Shown here: piece after piece, positions 1 to 10,531 of the stretch
Numbering within the stretch: position 1 is the first letter of the stretch
How the letters are laid out: each line of letters starts with the position of its first letter
Assembly (NCBI GenBank): GCA_964644075.1
Contig: CAZXUQ010000001.1
Span: 186,001 to 250,000 of the forward strand
Source: JAGOMW01 sp964644075
GTDB lineage: Bacteria; Patescibacteriota; Gracilibacteria; BD1-5; UBA2023
Direction: 5' to 3'
Length of the DNA stretch: 64,000 nucleotides
The notes under the pieces: generated by a model
What the model saw: only the letters and a program-made list of their open reading frames with translations
What the model was told of the DNA's origin: nothing
The model's database searches: none
Program-made: the position numbers and the translations under genes

Positions 1-36
1 CGTCGCAGTTCATGGGTCGATGCCGAGGATGATCAT
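1..36 (-). CDS. ruvC: Crossover junction endodeoxyribonuclease RuvC, N-terminal fragment cut by window edge
   Basis: Only the first twelve codons are inside the window. They read MIILGIDPGTAT, the start of RuvC, the Holliday-junction resolvase; the aspartate of the IDPG motif is its first metal-binding residue. The glycine of that motif is encoded by TGA (positions 10-12), one of the cleanest signs of UGA=Gly here. The ATG lies exactly 6 nt downstream of a perfect TATAAT box, so the mRNA is probably leaderless. The identification rests on a short but very conserved stretch. Confidence 0.8.
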
Positions 37-48
37 GAGGGGATTATA
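37..48 (-). promoter_or_regulatory. -10 element of ruvC
   Basis: TATAAT on the minus strand occupies 43-48 and is followed by six bases (CCCCTC) and the ruvC ATG. I see no convincing -35 match at the expected distance. Confidence 0.6.
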
Positions 49-135
49 GTGAAAAAATAGAATTAGAGTGTTTGAATGAAAATTTTTAAATTGACTTTTA
101 TTATTTTATGATAATATAGTATCATACTAACTTTG

Positions 136-522
136 ATGGATATGGAAAACACCAATAGAGAAACCAGATTAGAAAAAGCAGCTTATCTAGCATTAATGCT
201 TGGTATGTCATGATGAGTTATTGGTGGTGCTTTTTGGCAAAAAAATATTGATGATACTAGCCATGCAGTAGCTCAAGTATTAATTAAAGATTTACAAGCA
301 AAATGATGAGAAAATATCATAGCAGGGCGGACGAAATTAGAGCCAACTGTATGGGCTGATATGCCAAATAATGAAAAATATGAGTGACACATTAGAGTAA
401 ACCCTTTTGATACTAGAGACATAAGAACTTATGAGTGGACAGTTACTCGTAATGGGGATAGTTCTAAACGTAGGAGGGCTTGGGATTGAACCACACCGAT
501 AAATTTAGATAGTCTAAAATAA
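136..522 (+). CDS. Hypothetical protein with one probable membrane segment
   Basis: This 128-residue protein is not one I recognise. The frame contains six TGA codons read as glycine and ends at TAA. After a charged N-terminus comes a hydrophobic, glycine-rich stretch at about residues 17-32 (LALMLGMSGGVIGGAF), probably a membrane anchor. The rest is polar, with a run of basic residues near the end (SSKRRRAW). ATG at 136 is used; a second ATG two codons on is equally possible. The gene is AT-rich compared with neighbours. Its 3' end overlaps the end of the convergent gene by 9 bases. Confidence 0.55.
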
Positions 523-1245
523 TAGTTTTATAATTACGTCACTAAATATCTCCCTCGCGTTTTTCACATCACTAAACGTCACCTTCTTCTCGTGACGTTT
601 TTTTGAAAAGATTTCGAGATCGATGAGCTCGGAAAATGGGAGAAAAAATGCATCAGAAGTGAGTGTGCTAAAAAGTGTGCTCTCATGCGACTTGGAAAAA
701 TCGACGAAATGCCTGAGCAGAGGAGAAAATATATCACTTCATCGCACAAGAGAGAGAATCTGATAGAGTCGCCCGATGGAGAGAGTATAGTGCTTTTTTC
801 GGATATTTTCGAGGTCTTTTTCGAGTGGATCTTGTGAGAGTGGAAATTTTTGTGATTTTACACTCTCTCGCCACGGAGCGACGAGCCGCTCCTCGATCCA
901 GGCATCGAGGATCTTCTGGTAAGCGAGTACTATCGGAAGTCCATCCATATGGGGATAGCGACTAAGTGTCTCAGAGTAGATCTCAGCGTCGATGAGGCGC
1001 TCGAGAGTATATTTCGGTGCGTGATCGAGCAGATTACCGTAGAGACTCGTGATCTTTCTGGTGATGATATCTAGTTTTTCTCCCTCGAAAGCATTTTCGA
1101 AGTGTTTTCTCTGAGATTTTTTGATCGCTCATTCACGGATTTTCTGGAGTGATGCGGTGACTTCGCGCGCCATCCACTTCTCTGCGAGCTCGAGCTTGGA
1201 GCGCAGTTCACGATTTTCGCGGATGAGATCATCTTTGGTCGTCAT
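514..1245 (-). CDS. Hypothetical protein, mostly helical
   Basis: This 243-residue protein has no family I recognise. It begins MTTKDDLIRENRELRSKLEL, a charged heptad-like helix that could form a short coiled coil, and the remainder also looks helical with no membrane segment. Two TGA codons, near residue 39 and at 739-741, are read as glycine; stopping at the latter would cut a continuous coding-like frame. The true stop is TAG at 514-516. No start-deciding signal was found, so ATG at 1245 is chosen because it is the first in frame. The gene runs head-on into the small gene at 136-522. Confidence 0.55.
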
Positions 1246-1302
1246 ACAATATGCCACTATTGTAACATATTTCCTCATTTCTGTGAAACTTTTTTGGTAC
1301 CT

Positions 1303-1425
1303 TTATTTTTTTCTCATCCCGTAGGGATCCCTTTCAAGATCACATTTGAGGAATGAAGAATGAAAATCTCTTAAGCAAATGAAAAAGCGATTCCTCCGTT
1401 TCACTACGGAATGACAAAGGTAAAA
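1303..1425. repeat. Intergenic repeat-like segment with a CATTCCGTAGTG hairpin motif
   Basis: The 187-base gap between the phosphohexomutase stop and the unknown gene at 514-1245 holds no gene. It contains GTCATTCCGTAGTGAAACGG and a related CCCTACGGGATGAG on the minus strand. Such CATTCCG...CGGAATG-like sequences are familiar as dispersed non-coding elements in many bacterial genomes. No second copy was found in this window, so dispersal is inference. Confidence 0.3.
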
Positions 1426-1432
1426 GAAAGTT

Positions 1433-2878
1433 TTAGTCCTCACTCGCCTCTCAAAACGTGCGAATGTGCACCATGATCTCATTATAGAGCTCGTCAAATC
1501 GCTCTTTTGTCTTCGCTTCGAGATTAAATCTCAGCAGTGGCTCGTTGGATGATGGACGGAAATTCCACCAGCTCCTATCACCATACTCGACGGTGATACC
1601 ATCGAAGAGATCATGTTTTTCATTTTTATAGATCTCCGCGAGCTTCGCGATCGATCACTTCGGGTCTTTTACTTCGAAATTGGTCTCCTCGAGAGTGATA
1701 TAGTGGATGTATTTGGCGATATATTCACTCACTTTTTGTCATGATTTCGCGATCACCGAGAGGAATACCATCCCTGCGACGATCCCCGAGTCCATGAAGT
1801 AGTTGTCTCGGAAGAAATAATGAGCCGAGTGCTCTCATGCGTAGGCAATAGTCGGGTTTTTCATCATGTTTTCACGGATATAGACGTGTCCGACCATCTC
1901 ACGGATATATTCCCTTCATTTTCAGATGACAAAATCTCGAAAATTGTGCGATGCGACAGCATTTCCGATGAAATTCGCTGTCGGCTCGCGAGCGAGGATG
2001 GCATCAGCGATCACTGCAGAGATGACAGCAGAGTTCACCTGCGCTCCCGTCTCATCGAGGATGACGATACGATCAGCATCTCCGTCAAATATAAATGCGA
2101 GATCAGCATGCTCCTCAATCAGAGCATTTTTCGCGTCTTCACGGTTTTTCTCGAGCATCGGGTTCGGATGATGGTTCGGGAAGTGTCCATCTGGACCTAG
2201 GAAAAGTGGGATCATACGAAATCCTGCTTTCTCGGCAAGGCGTGGCATAAATGCTCAGGCAGAACCATTTCCTCCATCAGCGACGATCGTATAGCGAGAG
2301 AAGTCGACTCAGGGTCCGACAAAACGAAGGATATGATCTATCCAGTCTTCGAGGACATTTCGGTGTTCCAAAGCTCCTTGAGAAAGGAGCTGGCTCGACG
2401 AAGTCGAGACTGAGGATTGGTTTTCCAGAAACGCCAATCCACCCTGCCCCCCTTTCTCAAGGGGGTAAAAACCATCCATCCCCTGCATCACTTCTACCAT
2501 GGTAGGGCCATATTTTTTGAAGTTGTAGGGTTCACCTGTGTGTGAGAGACACTTGAAGCCATTGTACTCTTTCGGATTATGACTCGCAGTGATCATCCCA
2601 CCTGCCTCGATATCATCATAGTAACACGTCGCGAATGAGAGCATATCCGATGAGCAGAGTCCGATATCGACGACTGTCGCGCCAGCCTGATTGGCTCCAC
2701 GAATAAATGCATCTCGAAGGGATATCGACGAAAGTCTCGCATCATAGCCGAGTGCGACACGTTTCTTACCGATAACGGTGATCCATGCGTATCCGAGTCG
2801 ATAAAAAAAGTCTTCATTGATATCTTTCCCATAGATACCGCGGAGATCATACGAGCGAGAGAGGAGAGAGTAGTCCAT
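1433..2878 (-). CDS. Phosphomannomutase/phosphoglucomutase
   Basis: Alpha-D-phosphohexomutase of 481 residues that moves phosphate between C6 and C1 of mannose or glucose, feeding sugar-nucleotide and surface polysaccharide synthesis. All four signatures are present: the phosphoserine loop TASHNPKEYNG (Ser about 99), the metal loop DGDADR (about 265-270), the sugar loop GEHSAHYF, and the phosphate-binding loop FRPSSNEPLLR near the end. TGA-encoded glycines sit at conserved places, for example in the second AG of NGSAGAF. Residues about 139-169 are an extra block encoded by four consecutive hairpins and are absent from normal family members. The frame ends at TAA (1433-1435). It follows the FemAB-like gene by 57 bases. 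Whether mannose or glucose is preferred cannot be told. Confidence 0.9.
2373..2465. repeat. Compound palindromic element inserted in frame in the phosphohexomutase gene
   Basis: Four perfect inverted repeats follow one another: GCTCCTT/AAGGAGC (2373-2390), CTCGAC/GTCGAG (2394-2408), GGATTGG/CCAATCC (2414-2440) and CCCCCTT/AAGGGGG (2448-2465). The first and last also pair with each other (CCTTGAGAAAGG with CCTTTCTCAAGG). On the minus strand the element stays in frame and encodes a peptide beginning PLEKGGQGG, a stretch familiar from mobile palindromic repeats in other bacteria. It lies between the phosphoserine loop and the next conserved domain. Confidence 0.7.
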
Positions 2879-2935
2879 AAGAAAAAATTATTTTTTAATC
2901 AAGAATGAAGATGATATGGATTTTTTTAGAAATTA

Positions 2936-3802
2936 CTAAAAAATTTTTACCCACATATCGTGGAAGTAGACATCATAATCAGCAATCGACTCTTTGAACT
3001 TCGTGTATCCCCTGTACCCGAGAGATTGCCAACTATCACGCATATGATCGAGATCACAATATTTTATTCATTTTTTATAAGAGTCAAGGAACCATCGATC
3101 CATGATCGCGATACCAAGGTGATATGGATATCCATCTCGATGGTAAAAAGATGCCCAATATTCGCTCGTCACTCACTCATCGATAAAAACAGCTCCAGCA
3201 AGAGGACGATCACCCTGATAAGCGATAAAAATACGGTAGTCACTCGCATCTTCAGGAAACAGTTTTCGAGTCATGCGAAGTACGAAAAATTTATTTGGAT
3301 CTGTGATTTTGGTTTGCCGATAGTATGTGAGAAATTTCTCTATATCACGAGTTTCCTCGATACGGATCTCTCCAGAAGCAAGAGTATCGAGGACATGTCT
3401 CCGATGAGCACGCGCCTTCGGTGTCCACTTGTTCCAGTAGTCTGCTCGATCGAGATGGGAAAATGCACTTCGAGAAGAGTGCAAGATACGTCTCGTGATC
3501 CATATAGGAAGCCTATACCAACCCTTTGGTTTCGTCCCTCTCCGTAGAGGAGCCCAGTACATGATACCATGCGATATATTGTATTTCCTCAGAGTTTCTC
3601 TGGTTATCTCTTCATCATGTTTCTCGATATGGACAGACCAGAGTCATGGGAAAAAACACGAAGCCATAGCAAAACCATATTTCTCCCCGATTTTTATAAT
3701 CTTCTCACGGACATACCTCATGGAGTATTCATAGAATATCCTCGAAGCGGTTCGATAATATGTGAAATCTGCTGGGATGTCTTTTCTTTCTAGGGTCTTC
3801 AT
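2936..3802 (-). CDS. FemAB/GNAT-like aminoacyltransferase
   Basis: This 288-residue protein resembles the FemA/FemB family, which adds amino acids from aminoacyl-tRNA to peptidoglycan precursors on the cytoplasmic face. The best evidence is the C-terminal block with the pattern WFLDSYKKGIKYCDLD followed by SLGYRGYTKFKESI, typical of the second GNAT lobe. The middle contains a basic region and a segment RIFIAYQGDRPLAGAVFID, another typical GNAT strand. ATG at 3802 was chosen because it begins the conserved part and falls 35 bases after the previous stop. It sits between a cell-wall-hydrolase-like gene and the phosphohexomutase, which fits an envelope role. The amino-acid substrate cannot be predicted. 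Confidence 0.7.
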
Positions 3803-3837
3803 TTTTTTAAGTGTGTCATTCCTGCAAATGCGTAAAT

Positions 3838-4470
3838 CTAGATACTTACGATATGATAGTTCCGAGCATACCCGACTCAATTCTGCGTAAGCGTCCCCCA
3901 TGGGATCGTGTGTTTGGCGATTTTGCCAGCGTAGAAATCATAGGGCGCGTAGTTGTAATAGTTCTGATCCGCGACGATGATATCTTTGGGCTTACCTGTG
4001 GCGTCGAAGTTGATCTTGAGAAGTATAGCGACATGCTTACGGTTCGCGAGGGCGAGACTATAGTTCGACTTCCCATCGAAACAGGCGATCATCATACCCT
4101 GATATTTCGGGAGGATTTTCGCATCAGGAGTTTTGGCGAAGTCGACGAGCGAGATGCCTGGGAGCCACTCGGCTGATGAGGTCGATCGACGTCCAGAAAC
4201 TGCCTTCGCGAATGCGACACACTGTCAGGTATATCCTGCCTCAGAAAACTGTGGGAAGAACTCATCTCCCGTATAGCACACTGACCCTGTATCGGGAGGA
4301 TAGGCGATGAGTCCGAGGTACTCGGTATCGACAGGCTTCCTTGGCATACTGGGATTGTGCGTAGAGAGGATTTTGCCTCCTGGCACAACCCCCTCCTGCC
4401 AGTACCCTTTCGGGATACCAGCGTCGTACCATGGGAGTGTGAATGCGAGGGGAGATTGGATGAGAGGCAT
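3838..4470 (-). CDS. BPSL0067/CHAP-like cysteine hydrolase domain protein
   Basis: The 210-residue product looks like a papain-fold amidase of the CHAP/BPSL0067 type. GQCVAFAKAV holds the putative nucleophile Cys84, KHVAILLKI the putative His146, and VADQNYYNY a third polar residue. Such enzymes cut peptidoglycan peptides or act as toxins. The ATG overlaps the stop of the LysE gene (TAATG), which argues against a longer GTG start at 4521. No signal peptide is evident, so it may act inside the cell or leave by another route. TGA glycines include the one just before Cys84. The family assignment is by motif pattern only. Confidence 0.5.
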
Positions 4471-5078
4471 TAGCGAGAAGAAAGGAGTATTTTGATACCG
4501 AGAAATGCGAGAAGTCCTCACATGAGCTTATTCAGATAATACTGAACCGACGAAAGATTTTTCTTCACAGGAGAAAGATTTATGATACTCGTAAGCGTCA
4601 TGAACCAGATGGAGACAATACTCGCCATCATCACACCATAGAGTCACTGTGTGATAAGTGAAGTATTGGGATTGATAACCTGAGTGAAGACAGAGAGAAA
4701 AAAGAGTGTTGCTTTTGGATTGAGAGCATTGGTTACAAATCCTTCGCGAAATCATCGAAAGGCACTCGTATGAGTAACTTTCTCGATAGCTCCAATAGAT
4801 TCTTTCTTGGACCTGAGAAGCTGATAGGCTATATAGAGAAGATAAATTGCTCCGAGAGTTTTTACGATCGAGAATATAACGATCGACTGAGATATAATGA
4901 GTCCAACTCAAGCGATACAATAGGCAACATGGATAAATATTGCGCATCATACTCAGAGAGCTGTAGCCCATCAGAGTTTTTGGGATTTCATAGCGTTCTT
5001 GAGCACTACGATCATATCTGGACCAGGAGAGATAGCTGCGAGGAGTGTGATAGAAGCAAGGATAAGAATTTCAGACAT
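4470..5078 (-). CDS. LysE/RhtB family exporter
   Basis: This 202-residue membrane protein starts MSEILILASITLLAAISPGP, the hallmark N-terminus of LysE/RhtB amino-acid exporters (SPGPD motif). Five to six hydrophobic helices follow, and NALNPKATLFFLSVF is the second family signature. Several helix glycines are TGA. The protein should export amino acids or small metabolites across the inner membrane. It is the first gene of a co-directional set with overlapping or close starts (LysE, CHAP-like, FemAB-like, phosphohexomutase). The substrate is unknown. Confidence 0.85.
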
Positions 5079-5172
5079 AGTAAAAAAGGTAAAAAAATAC
5101 AATTCTATACGAATGTCTCGAAACTAGTAGAATGCGTGGTACATAGACCTTTTATTATATGGAGAAATAGAT

Positions 5173-6957
5173 TTATGCAAGTTTCTCAAACTCCTCCACC
5201 ATATGCTCTACCTCAACAAGTCCAGCTCGGTAAAAGTCAGGTGAAGCGATATCGATACCATAACGACCGAGGAGATCACGTGGACGTTCACTACCTCAGG
5301 CTCTGAGGATATCTTTATAGTCCTCGACTGAGAGAGATTTTTCGACATGCACCTTGTGATAGAGTGCGAAGGTGAGGAGATTGCCAAATGCATATGCATA
5401 GCAATAAAACGGTGTATGGAAGATATGTGGGATCATCGACCATCCACTCTCATCTGCACCTGGGACATCGAATGCGACGACTCCTCCGTAGAGTTTTTCT
5501 TGTTCTTGTCGCCAGAGAGAATTGAGCTCCTTATATGTTAACTCATTTCCACTGTGTATCTGTGTATGTATCTGTCTCTCGAAGATCACATACTGCACCT
5601 GGCGAAATATCGTCGCGAAGATGTCTGAGAGACGTTCATTGAGATAGTCTTTGTATTCCTCGGCGGATACGAGAGATTTTACCTTTTCTCCGAGGAGCAT
5701 CTCAGCAAATATCGATGCTGTCTCTGCCATCGAGAGTGGTGAGTCATAGACGGGTGCTTCCTGGATCTGAGAGAGATGACCGTGTATGGCATGTCAGAGC
5801 TCGTGAGAGATCGTCGAGACGTCACGGAGCTTGCCAGTGAAATTGAGGAGGACAAATGACTCATCTCATTTTCGATAGCTCGCAAATGCTCATCCTCGCT
5901 TCCCTGCACGAGGAAATACATCGATACGCTCCTCCTCGATCATACGTTTCGAGTAATCATAGAAATCACTATCGAAGTCCTTCATGACAGAGAGGTGCAG
6001 ATCGTAAGCTTCATCGAAGGTAAAGTCTTTATCAGATTTCCCAAGTGGTGCTCCCGTATCCCACACAGAGAAATCACTTTCGAGACCGAGCATTTTTGCC
6101 TTGGCCCGGAGATATCGTGCATAGATCGGATAGGCACGCTCGACTTCCGCGAGGAGCATGTCGACGACCTCATCATCCATCTCTTCAGAGAGATTACGTT
6201 GTGCCATGACATTTTCTCCGTATCCACGCATGCGGATCTCAGTCGACCAGTCCTTCACGATCGAGGTATAGATATTACCGAGTGCGATCTGATTTTGTTT
6301 GCTATTGTAGACTCGACGAAGAGATCTATATGCTTCCTCTCGTATACTCCTATCAGTATGTTGACGGTACGATCTGACCTCTTCTTCTGTCATTTTTTTC
6401 TCCTCTCCTGCGATATTCATGGTGAATTCATATGACCCTGTGAGCTCATCATGAAGTGATCCTGCGAGTCCGAGAGGACGAGACTTCATATTGAGGACAT
6501 ACTCTTCTCGTTCACTGAGGATATATTTGATCCCATCTGCCGTCGATACGAGATCGTTTTTATAGCGAGCGAGCCCAGGATCACGGGACCACTCCATGAT
6601 ACGGTCATGGCCGATCTCTTTCCATCCTTGTGCGATGAAGAGGAGTTTCTCAGAGGCAAGAGTGGATATATAGTCGAGCTCACCCATTTTTTTAGTCACT
6701 TCGAGATCCTGTGTATCGAGGGATGAGAGATAAAAAAGGTAATACCCTGGCTTCCCGAGACGATATGAAAAATCAGTATAATCCTGATAAAACTCGAGGA
6801 TTTCCTCAGGCTTCGTAAATTTCGCGAATGTATCACGATATTTCGCTGTAAATGCCTCAGTATCAGGGGTGACCGAGGCGATATCTGCGACAAGACGAGG
6901 ATCATCCAGACCCGAGTAGAAGTAACGAGAGAGGTTCCAGTTGGTTGAGTAAGACAT
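5173..6957 (-). CDS. pepF: Oligoendopeptidase F (M3 family zinc metallopeptidase)
   Basis: A 594-residue cytoplasmic peptidase of normal family length that cuts short peptides. The zinc motif HExxH is present as HELGHAIHG, with the third ligand expected in the following SMAETASIFAEML helix. The C-terminal part (HTPFYCYAYAFGNL) matches the PepF substrate-binding region. TGA glycines occur, for example after RAGKRG. The gene begins 6 bases after the stop of the histidine phosphatase, so the two are probably co-transcribed. It likely recycles peptides, useful in an organism expected to have few biosynthetic pathways; that last point is inference. Confidence 0.92.
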
Positions 6958-6963
6958 AGAAAG

Positions 6964-7590
6964 TTAGTTATTTAGATGCGGGGCTGTTCATATATCACCA
7001 TGTATTGTGAATCAACTGTTAGGAGAGTAATGTAGTTCTGTAATTCCAGTATTTTCTATTCGTATAGGAGTATCCGAATCAAGGATACCTTTGACGAGTA
7101 TTCGTGTCGCGAGTCCATGAGTATGAAGAAATGTTGTCTTCCCTAGTCAGTATTGAGTCACTTTATGTAAAACTCTATACATCCTTTCAAAAACTTCTCT
7201 ATTTGACTCTCCTCCTGGTGGTCGAAAATCTGGATTGTTTTTTATCTGAGAAAGGACTTCCGGTGTACGTACCTCGCGAATAGATCTTCATGACCATTCT
7301 CACTGATCTACTTCGAGTAAGTCAGGATCGAGAATAAGTGATCGATTATCTCTTCAGAGATGCCAAGATACGATCTCAGCAGTAATAATAGTACGAACAC
7401 TCGGGGATGAGACAAAATGTGTCTCTCAAAGAGTGCATCCATATTTTTCTCAGAGATAATGTCAAAGTTTATGTGCCTGTATATTTCACGTAAGAGTAAG
7501 CGGAGATTCGATGTTTCTCCCTCACACGGTAAACGGATTTGTATTTGCTTCACTTTGAGCATGACGGATGAGAAAAATTTTTGTCTCCAT
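6964..7590 (-). CDS. Histidine phosphatase family protein (phosphoglycerate-mutase-like)
   Basis: This 208-residue protein starts METKIFLIRHAQSEAN, the RHG-type motif whose histidine is phosphorylated in catalysis. Then come GGRNIESPLTLTG, the SSPSVRTIITAEI segment with the second active-site arginine, and FLHTHGLATRIL with the second histidine. It has many TGA-encoded glycines, which is why the gene looks shattered under the standard code. Family members range from phosphoglycerate mutases to sugar or nucleotide phosphatases, so the substrate is not known. It is 43 bases downstream of the DUF1653 gene. Confidence 0.85.
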
Positions 7591-7633
7591 ACTCTGATTA
7601 TACAAAAAATCCCATCTTTTGGAAGAGAAAGTA

Positions 7634-7891
7634 TTATTTTTGTATTTCTGTAAATCTATGTACTTTCTGACCACCATACTCTACCTCATCATACCAAAGA
7701 GAAAGAGGTCTCACCGCTCCAGGGTGGCCATATACCCATGAGTCCTCTGGAACACTATAGAGTGGACGGTAGACGACCATCGGCTCATGCGTTTCAGAGT
7801 GCACATATACTCAGGTAACCTCATAAGTATGATCATCTCATCCAGTGGATTTGTAGTGGCGCCAGTGAGAGCCAGGAACAGGTTTTTGCAT
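7634..7891 (-). CDS. DUF1653 domain protein
   Basis: This 85-residue protein matches the DUF1653 pattern: a start rich in aromatic and basic residues (SHWRHYKSTG), then YEVTGVYVHSETHEPMVVYRPLY and a C-terminal RPLSLWYDEV. The domain is common as a small stand-alone protein of unknown function. Two TGA codons encode glycines. It lies 11 bases after the HAD gene and shares its transcription direction. Confidence 0.75.
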
Positions 7892-7902
7892 GAAGTAAAA
7901 AA

Positions 7903-8460
7903 TTATAAGATATCCTTAGGATTGACTCAAGAGTCAAAATGGAATATCTCCATACCAAACTCTTTTGCTGGAATAAGGTTGAGAGGTTTATCATCGATAA
8001 ACAGGCACTCTTCTGGCAATAGGGAATACTCTCTCAGAAGGCTATGGTATATAGCAGTATCTGGTTTGCTCGCTCATGCTATACAACTCTCGACTACACC
8101 ATCAAAAAGGTGAGCAATATTTTGTCGCTCGAGAAATACAGGCAAGACTCCAGGAGTGATATTGGAAAGAATATAAAGACGAAATCCAAGTTGTCGAAAG
8201 ACAGGCAAGAGATTCAAAATTTTCTCACTTGGAGAAATGATAGCATCGATACAATCTTCTCTTTTTTTACCTATACTCGAGGCACACATAGCTTCATATA
8301 TTCACTCAGATATTGATACATGGGATTTTTCTACAGCAGATCCATATTGACTCATAAAATTTTCATAATCAATATTTGGATCGAATTTGTATAGTACCTC
8401 TTTAAAACTCCCGAGTGTATTGAGTACTCATCAGAAATCGAAGACAATATTTTTTATCAT
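7903..8460 (-). CDS. HAD-superfamily hydrolase
   Basis: The 185-residue product begins MIKNIVFDFGGVL, HAD motif I with the nucleophile aspartate; both glycines belong to a TGA-rich stretch. LYILSNITP is motif II, SKPDTAIY carries the motif III lysine, and ECLFIDDKPLNL is motif IV. The helical cap lies between motifs I and II, as in subfamily IA (YihX-like). It probably hydrolyses a small phosphate ester in the cytoplasm. It is 14 bases downstream of alaS and likely in one operon with it. Confidence 0.8.
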
Positions 8461-8474
8461 ACAATGTAGGTAAT

Positions 8475-10451
8475 TTATTTCTCTAGTACTGCCTTGATAC
8501 GCCTCACTCCTGCACTACTACTCTCCTCTTTTATGATTTTAAATTTTCCCATCGTGAGAGAGTTCTCGACATGAGGACCACCACATAACTCCCGGGAGTA
8601 TATGACACCATTTTCTCCGACCATAGAGTAGACCTTTACGATATCAGGGTATTTCTCCCAAAATGACCCCTCGACACCACTATTTTTTGCCTCAGTTTTA
8701 TCCATATTGGTGACAGTGACCGTGAGCTTCGCTCCTATAGCTTCATTCACGTATTTCTCGACAGCAGCTATCTGCTCAGGAGTCATCTTCTCAGGGTGTG
8801 TGAAGTCAAATCGGAGACGCTCAGCAGTGATATTGGACCCTGCCTGGTGTACTCCATCTCAGAGCACCTGGCGCAGACCTGCCAGCATGAGGTGACATGC
8901 TGAGTGGAGCGCTGTCGTCTCATCTGAGTGATCAGCGAGTCCTCCTGCGAACTTCCCTGCTGCAGCGGTACGAGACATGTCGGCATGTGCCTTTGCACTC
9001 TCGCTGAAGTCTCGGGCAAATACCTCCATCTCAGCACGAAGACCATCATAAATCTCATAGAGTTTTTCTCGCATGATCTCGATATTGGCTACTCACTCGA
9101 GTCCACCATGTCCCATCGCGCGATGCTCGAGGATGATTTCTTCGGTCATCTCACGAGGGAATCCATACGTCTCGAAAATCCAGAATGCTTTTTTTCCATC
9201 GATTTTCTCTCCACTCATGAGGATCTTTTCGATCTCACGCTCTCCGCGCTCGAGTGTACGACGGAACTTATCTTCTTCATCAGCGAGAGCCTTCAGGATA
9301 GTCTCACGATTGGTCTCGAGATTTGGATATGCGCTCCGATAGTCCTCGATGATGATAGTCGCAAGTATCGATGTAAAGTGCGTACCGAGGTCGATGGCGC
9401 GTCCAGCACGGATCGCTCGACGGATAAGACGACGGACAAAGTATCCAGCATCGATATTTGACGGAAATGCTCCATCTCCGATGAGAAATGTCGCCGCTCG
9501 TATATGATCCATGATGATACGAAAATTCTTCGTATGACTATACTCCCCTGTGTATGACTTTCCTGTGATTTCTTCGAGCTTGGTACGCAGAGTATCGAAC
9601 ACTCCGGTCATGAAAATATCGGGAGTATCATGCATCGCCATCGCGATACGTTCGAGTCCTCCACCGAAGTCGATATTTTTCCCTCTGAGCTCGCGAAAAC
9701 CATCTGACTCTTTTTTATAGGCCATGAAGACATTGTTTCCGATCTCGAGAAATCGGCCACAGTCACAGTTTACATGACATGGTTCTGCTTTCCAGATCGA
9801 TCGTTCGTGGATACGTTTTTCTCCATCGGGATCAAAATCCCAAAACATCTCTGAGTCAGGACCTCCAGGTTCTCCGACCGGCATCTTTGCAGGGACTCAT
9901 GCTCGACTCCACCAGTTTTTCTTATCTTCATAGAAAAATATACGCTCCCCAGGCATCATGCCATGTGTAGCAGCATTCTCAGATGTACGAGCCTCGATAC
10001 CCACAGTCGCGAAGAGTGACTGCCAGAGACTCGCTGCCTCATCATCTCGAGCGATCCCAGCATCAGATGACCCACGGTGACAGGTGATATAGAGTTTATT
10101 CGGATCGAGTCAGACTTCCTCTATCAGGAAGTGCCACATCCATGGAATTTGTTCCTTTTTGAAGTAGTCTCCGAGTGACCAGTTTCCGAGCATCTCGAAA
10201 AATGTCGTATGACGATTGTCTCCGACTTCATCGATATCGACCGCACGGAAACATTTCTGTGAGTCGGCGATACGCGTCCCGAGTGGGTGCGGCTCACCGA
10301 GGAGATATGGGAGCATAGGCTGCATCCCAGAACCCGTGAAGAGTGTCGTCGGATCATTCTCAGGGAGGAGTGGTGACGATGGGACGATAGCGTGACCCTT
10401 ACTTCGGAAAAAATCGAGATATTTTTGTCTGATTTCTGTAGCGAGATTCAT
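8475..10451 (-). CDS. alaS: Alanine-tRNA ligase, lacking the C-terminal C-Ala domain
   Basis: AlaRS charges tRNA-Ala. The catalytic core is clear: GSGMQPMLPYLLG, TTFFEMLGNWSLGDYF, and FGGGLERIAMAM (motif 3). The editing domain shows HSACHLMLAGLRQV and CGGPHVENS. The protein ends (SAGVRRIKAVLEK) right after the editing domain at 658 residues, against roughly 875 in E. coli, so the oligomerisation/C-Ala domain is missing. The real stop TAA (8475-8477) shows this is not an artefact. ATG at 10451 starts the conserved MNLATEIRQKYLDFF; a TTG three codons earlier is less likely. Several linker glycines are TGA. A TATAAT box lies about 30 bases upstream. Confidence 0.95.
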
Positions 10452-10531
10452 AAAATACAAAAAATAAAAATAATGGCTTTATTATAGCGAAAAATAGAAA
10501 AAATCCACCGAATTTTCCAGTGAAATAACAG

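Noticed and set aside
1303..1497. 64-codon open frame on the minus strand
   Set aside because: It overlaps the end of the phosphohexomutase gene and the repeat-like intergenic segment, and has no coding character.
4471..4521. Longer GTG start for the CHAP-like gene giving a signal-peptide-like N-terminus
   Set aside because: It would overlap the LysE gene by 52 bases, whereas the TAATG junction at 4470 is a normal coupled start.
4770..5306. 178-codon open frame on the + strand
   Set aside because: It runs antisense to the LysE and PepF genes and reads as random sequence.
8475..10451. Broken or pseudogenised housekeeping genes with many premature TGA stops
   Set aside because: Every interruption is TGA, never TAA or TAG, and falls on glycine positions; the genes are intact under code 25.
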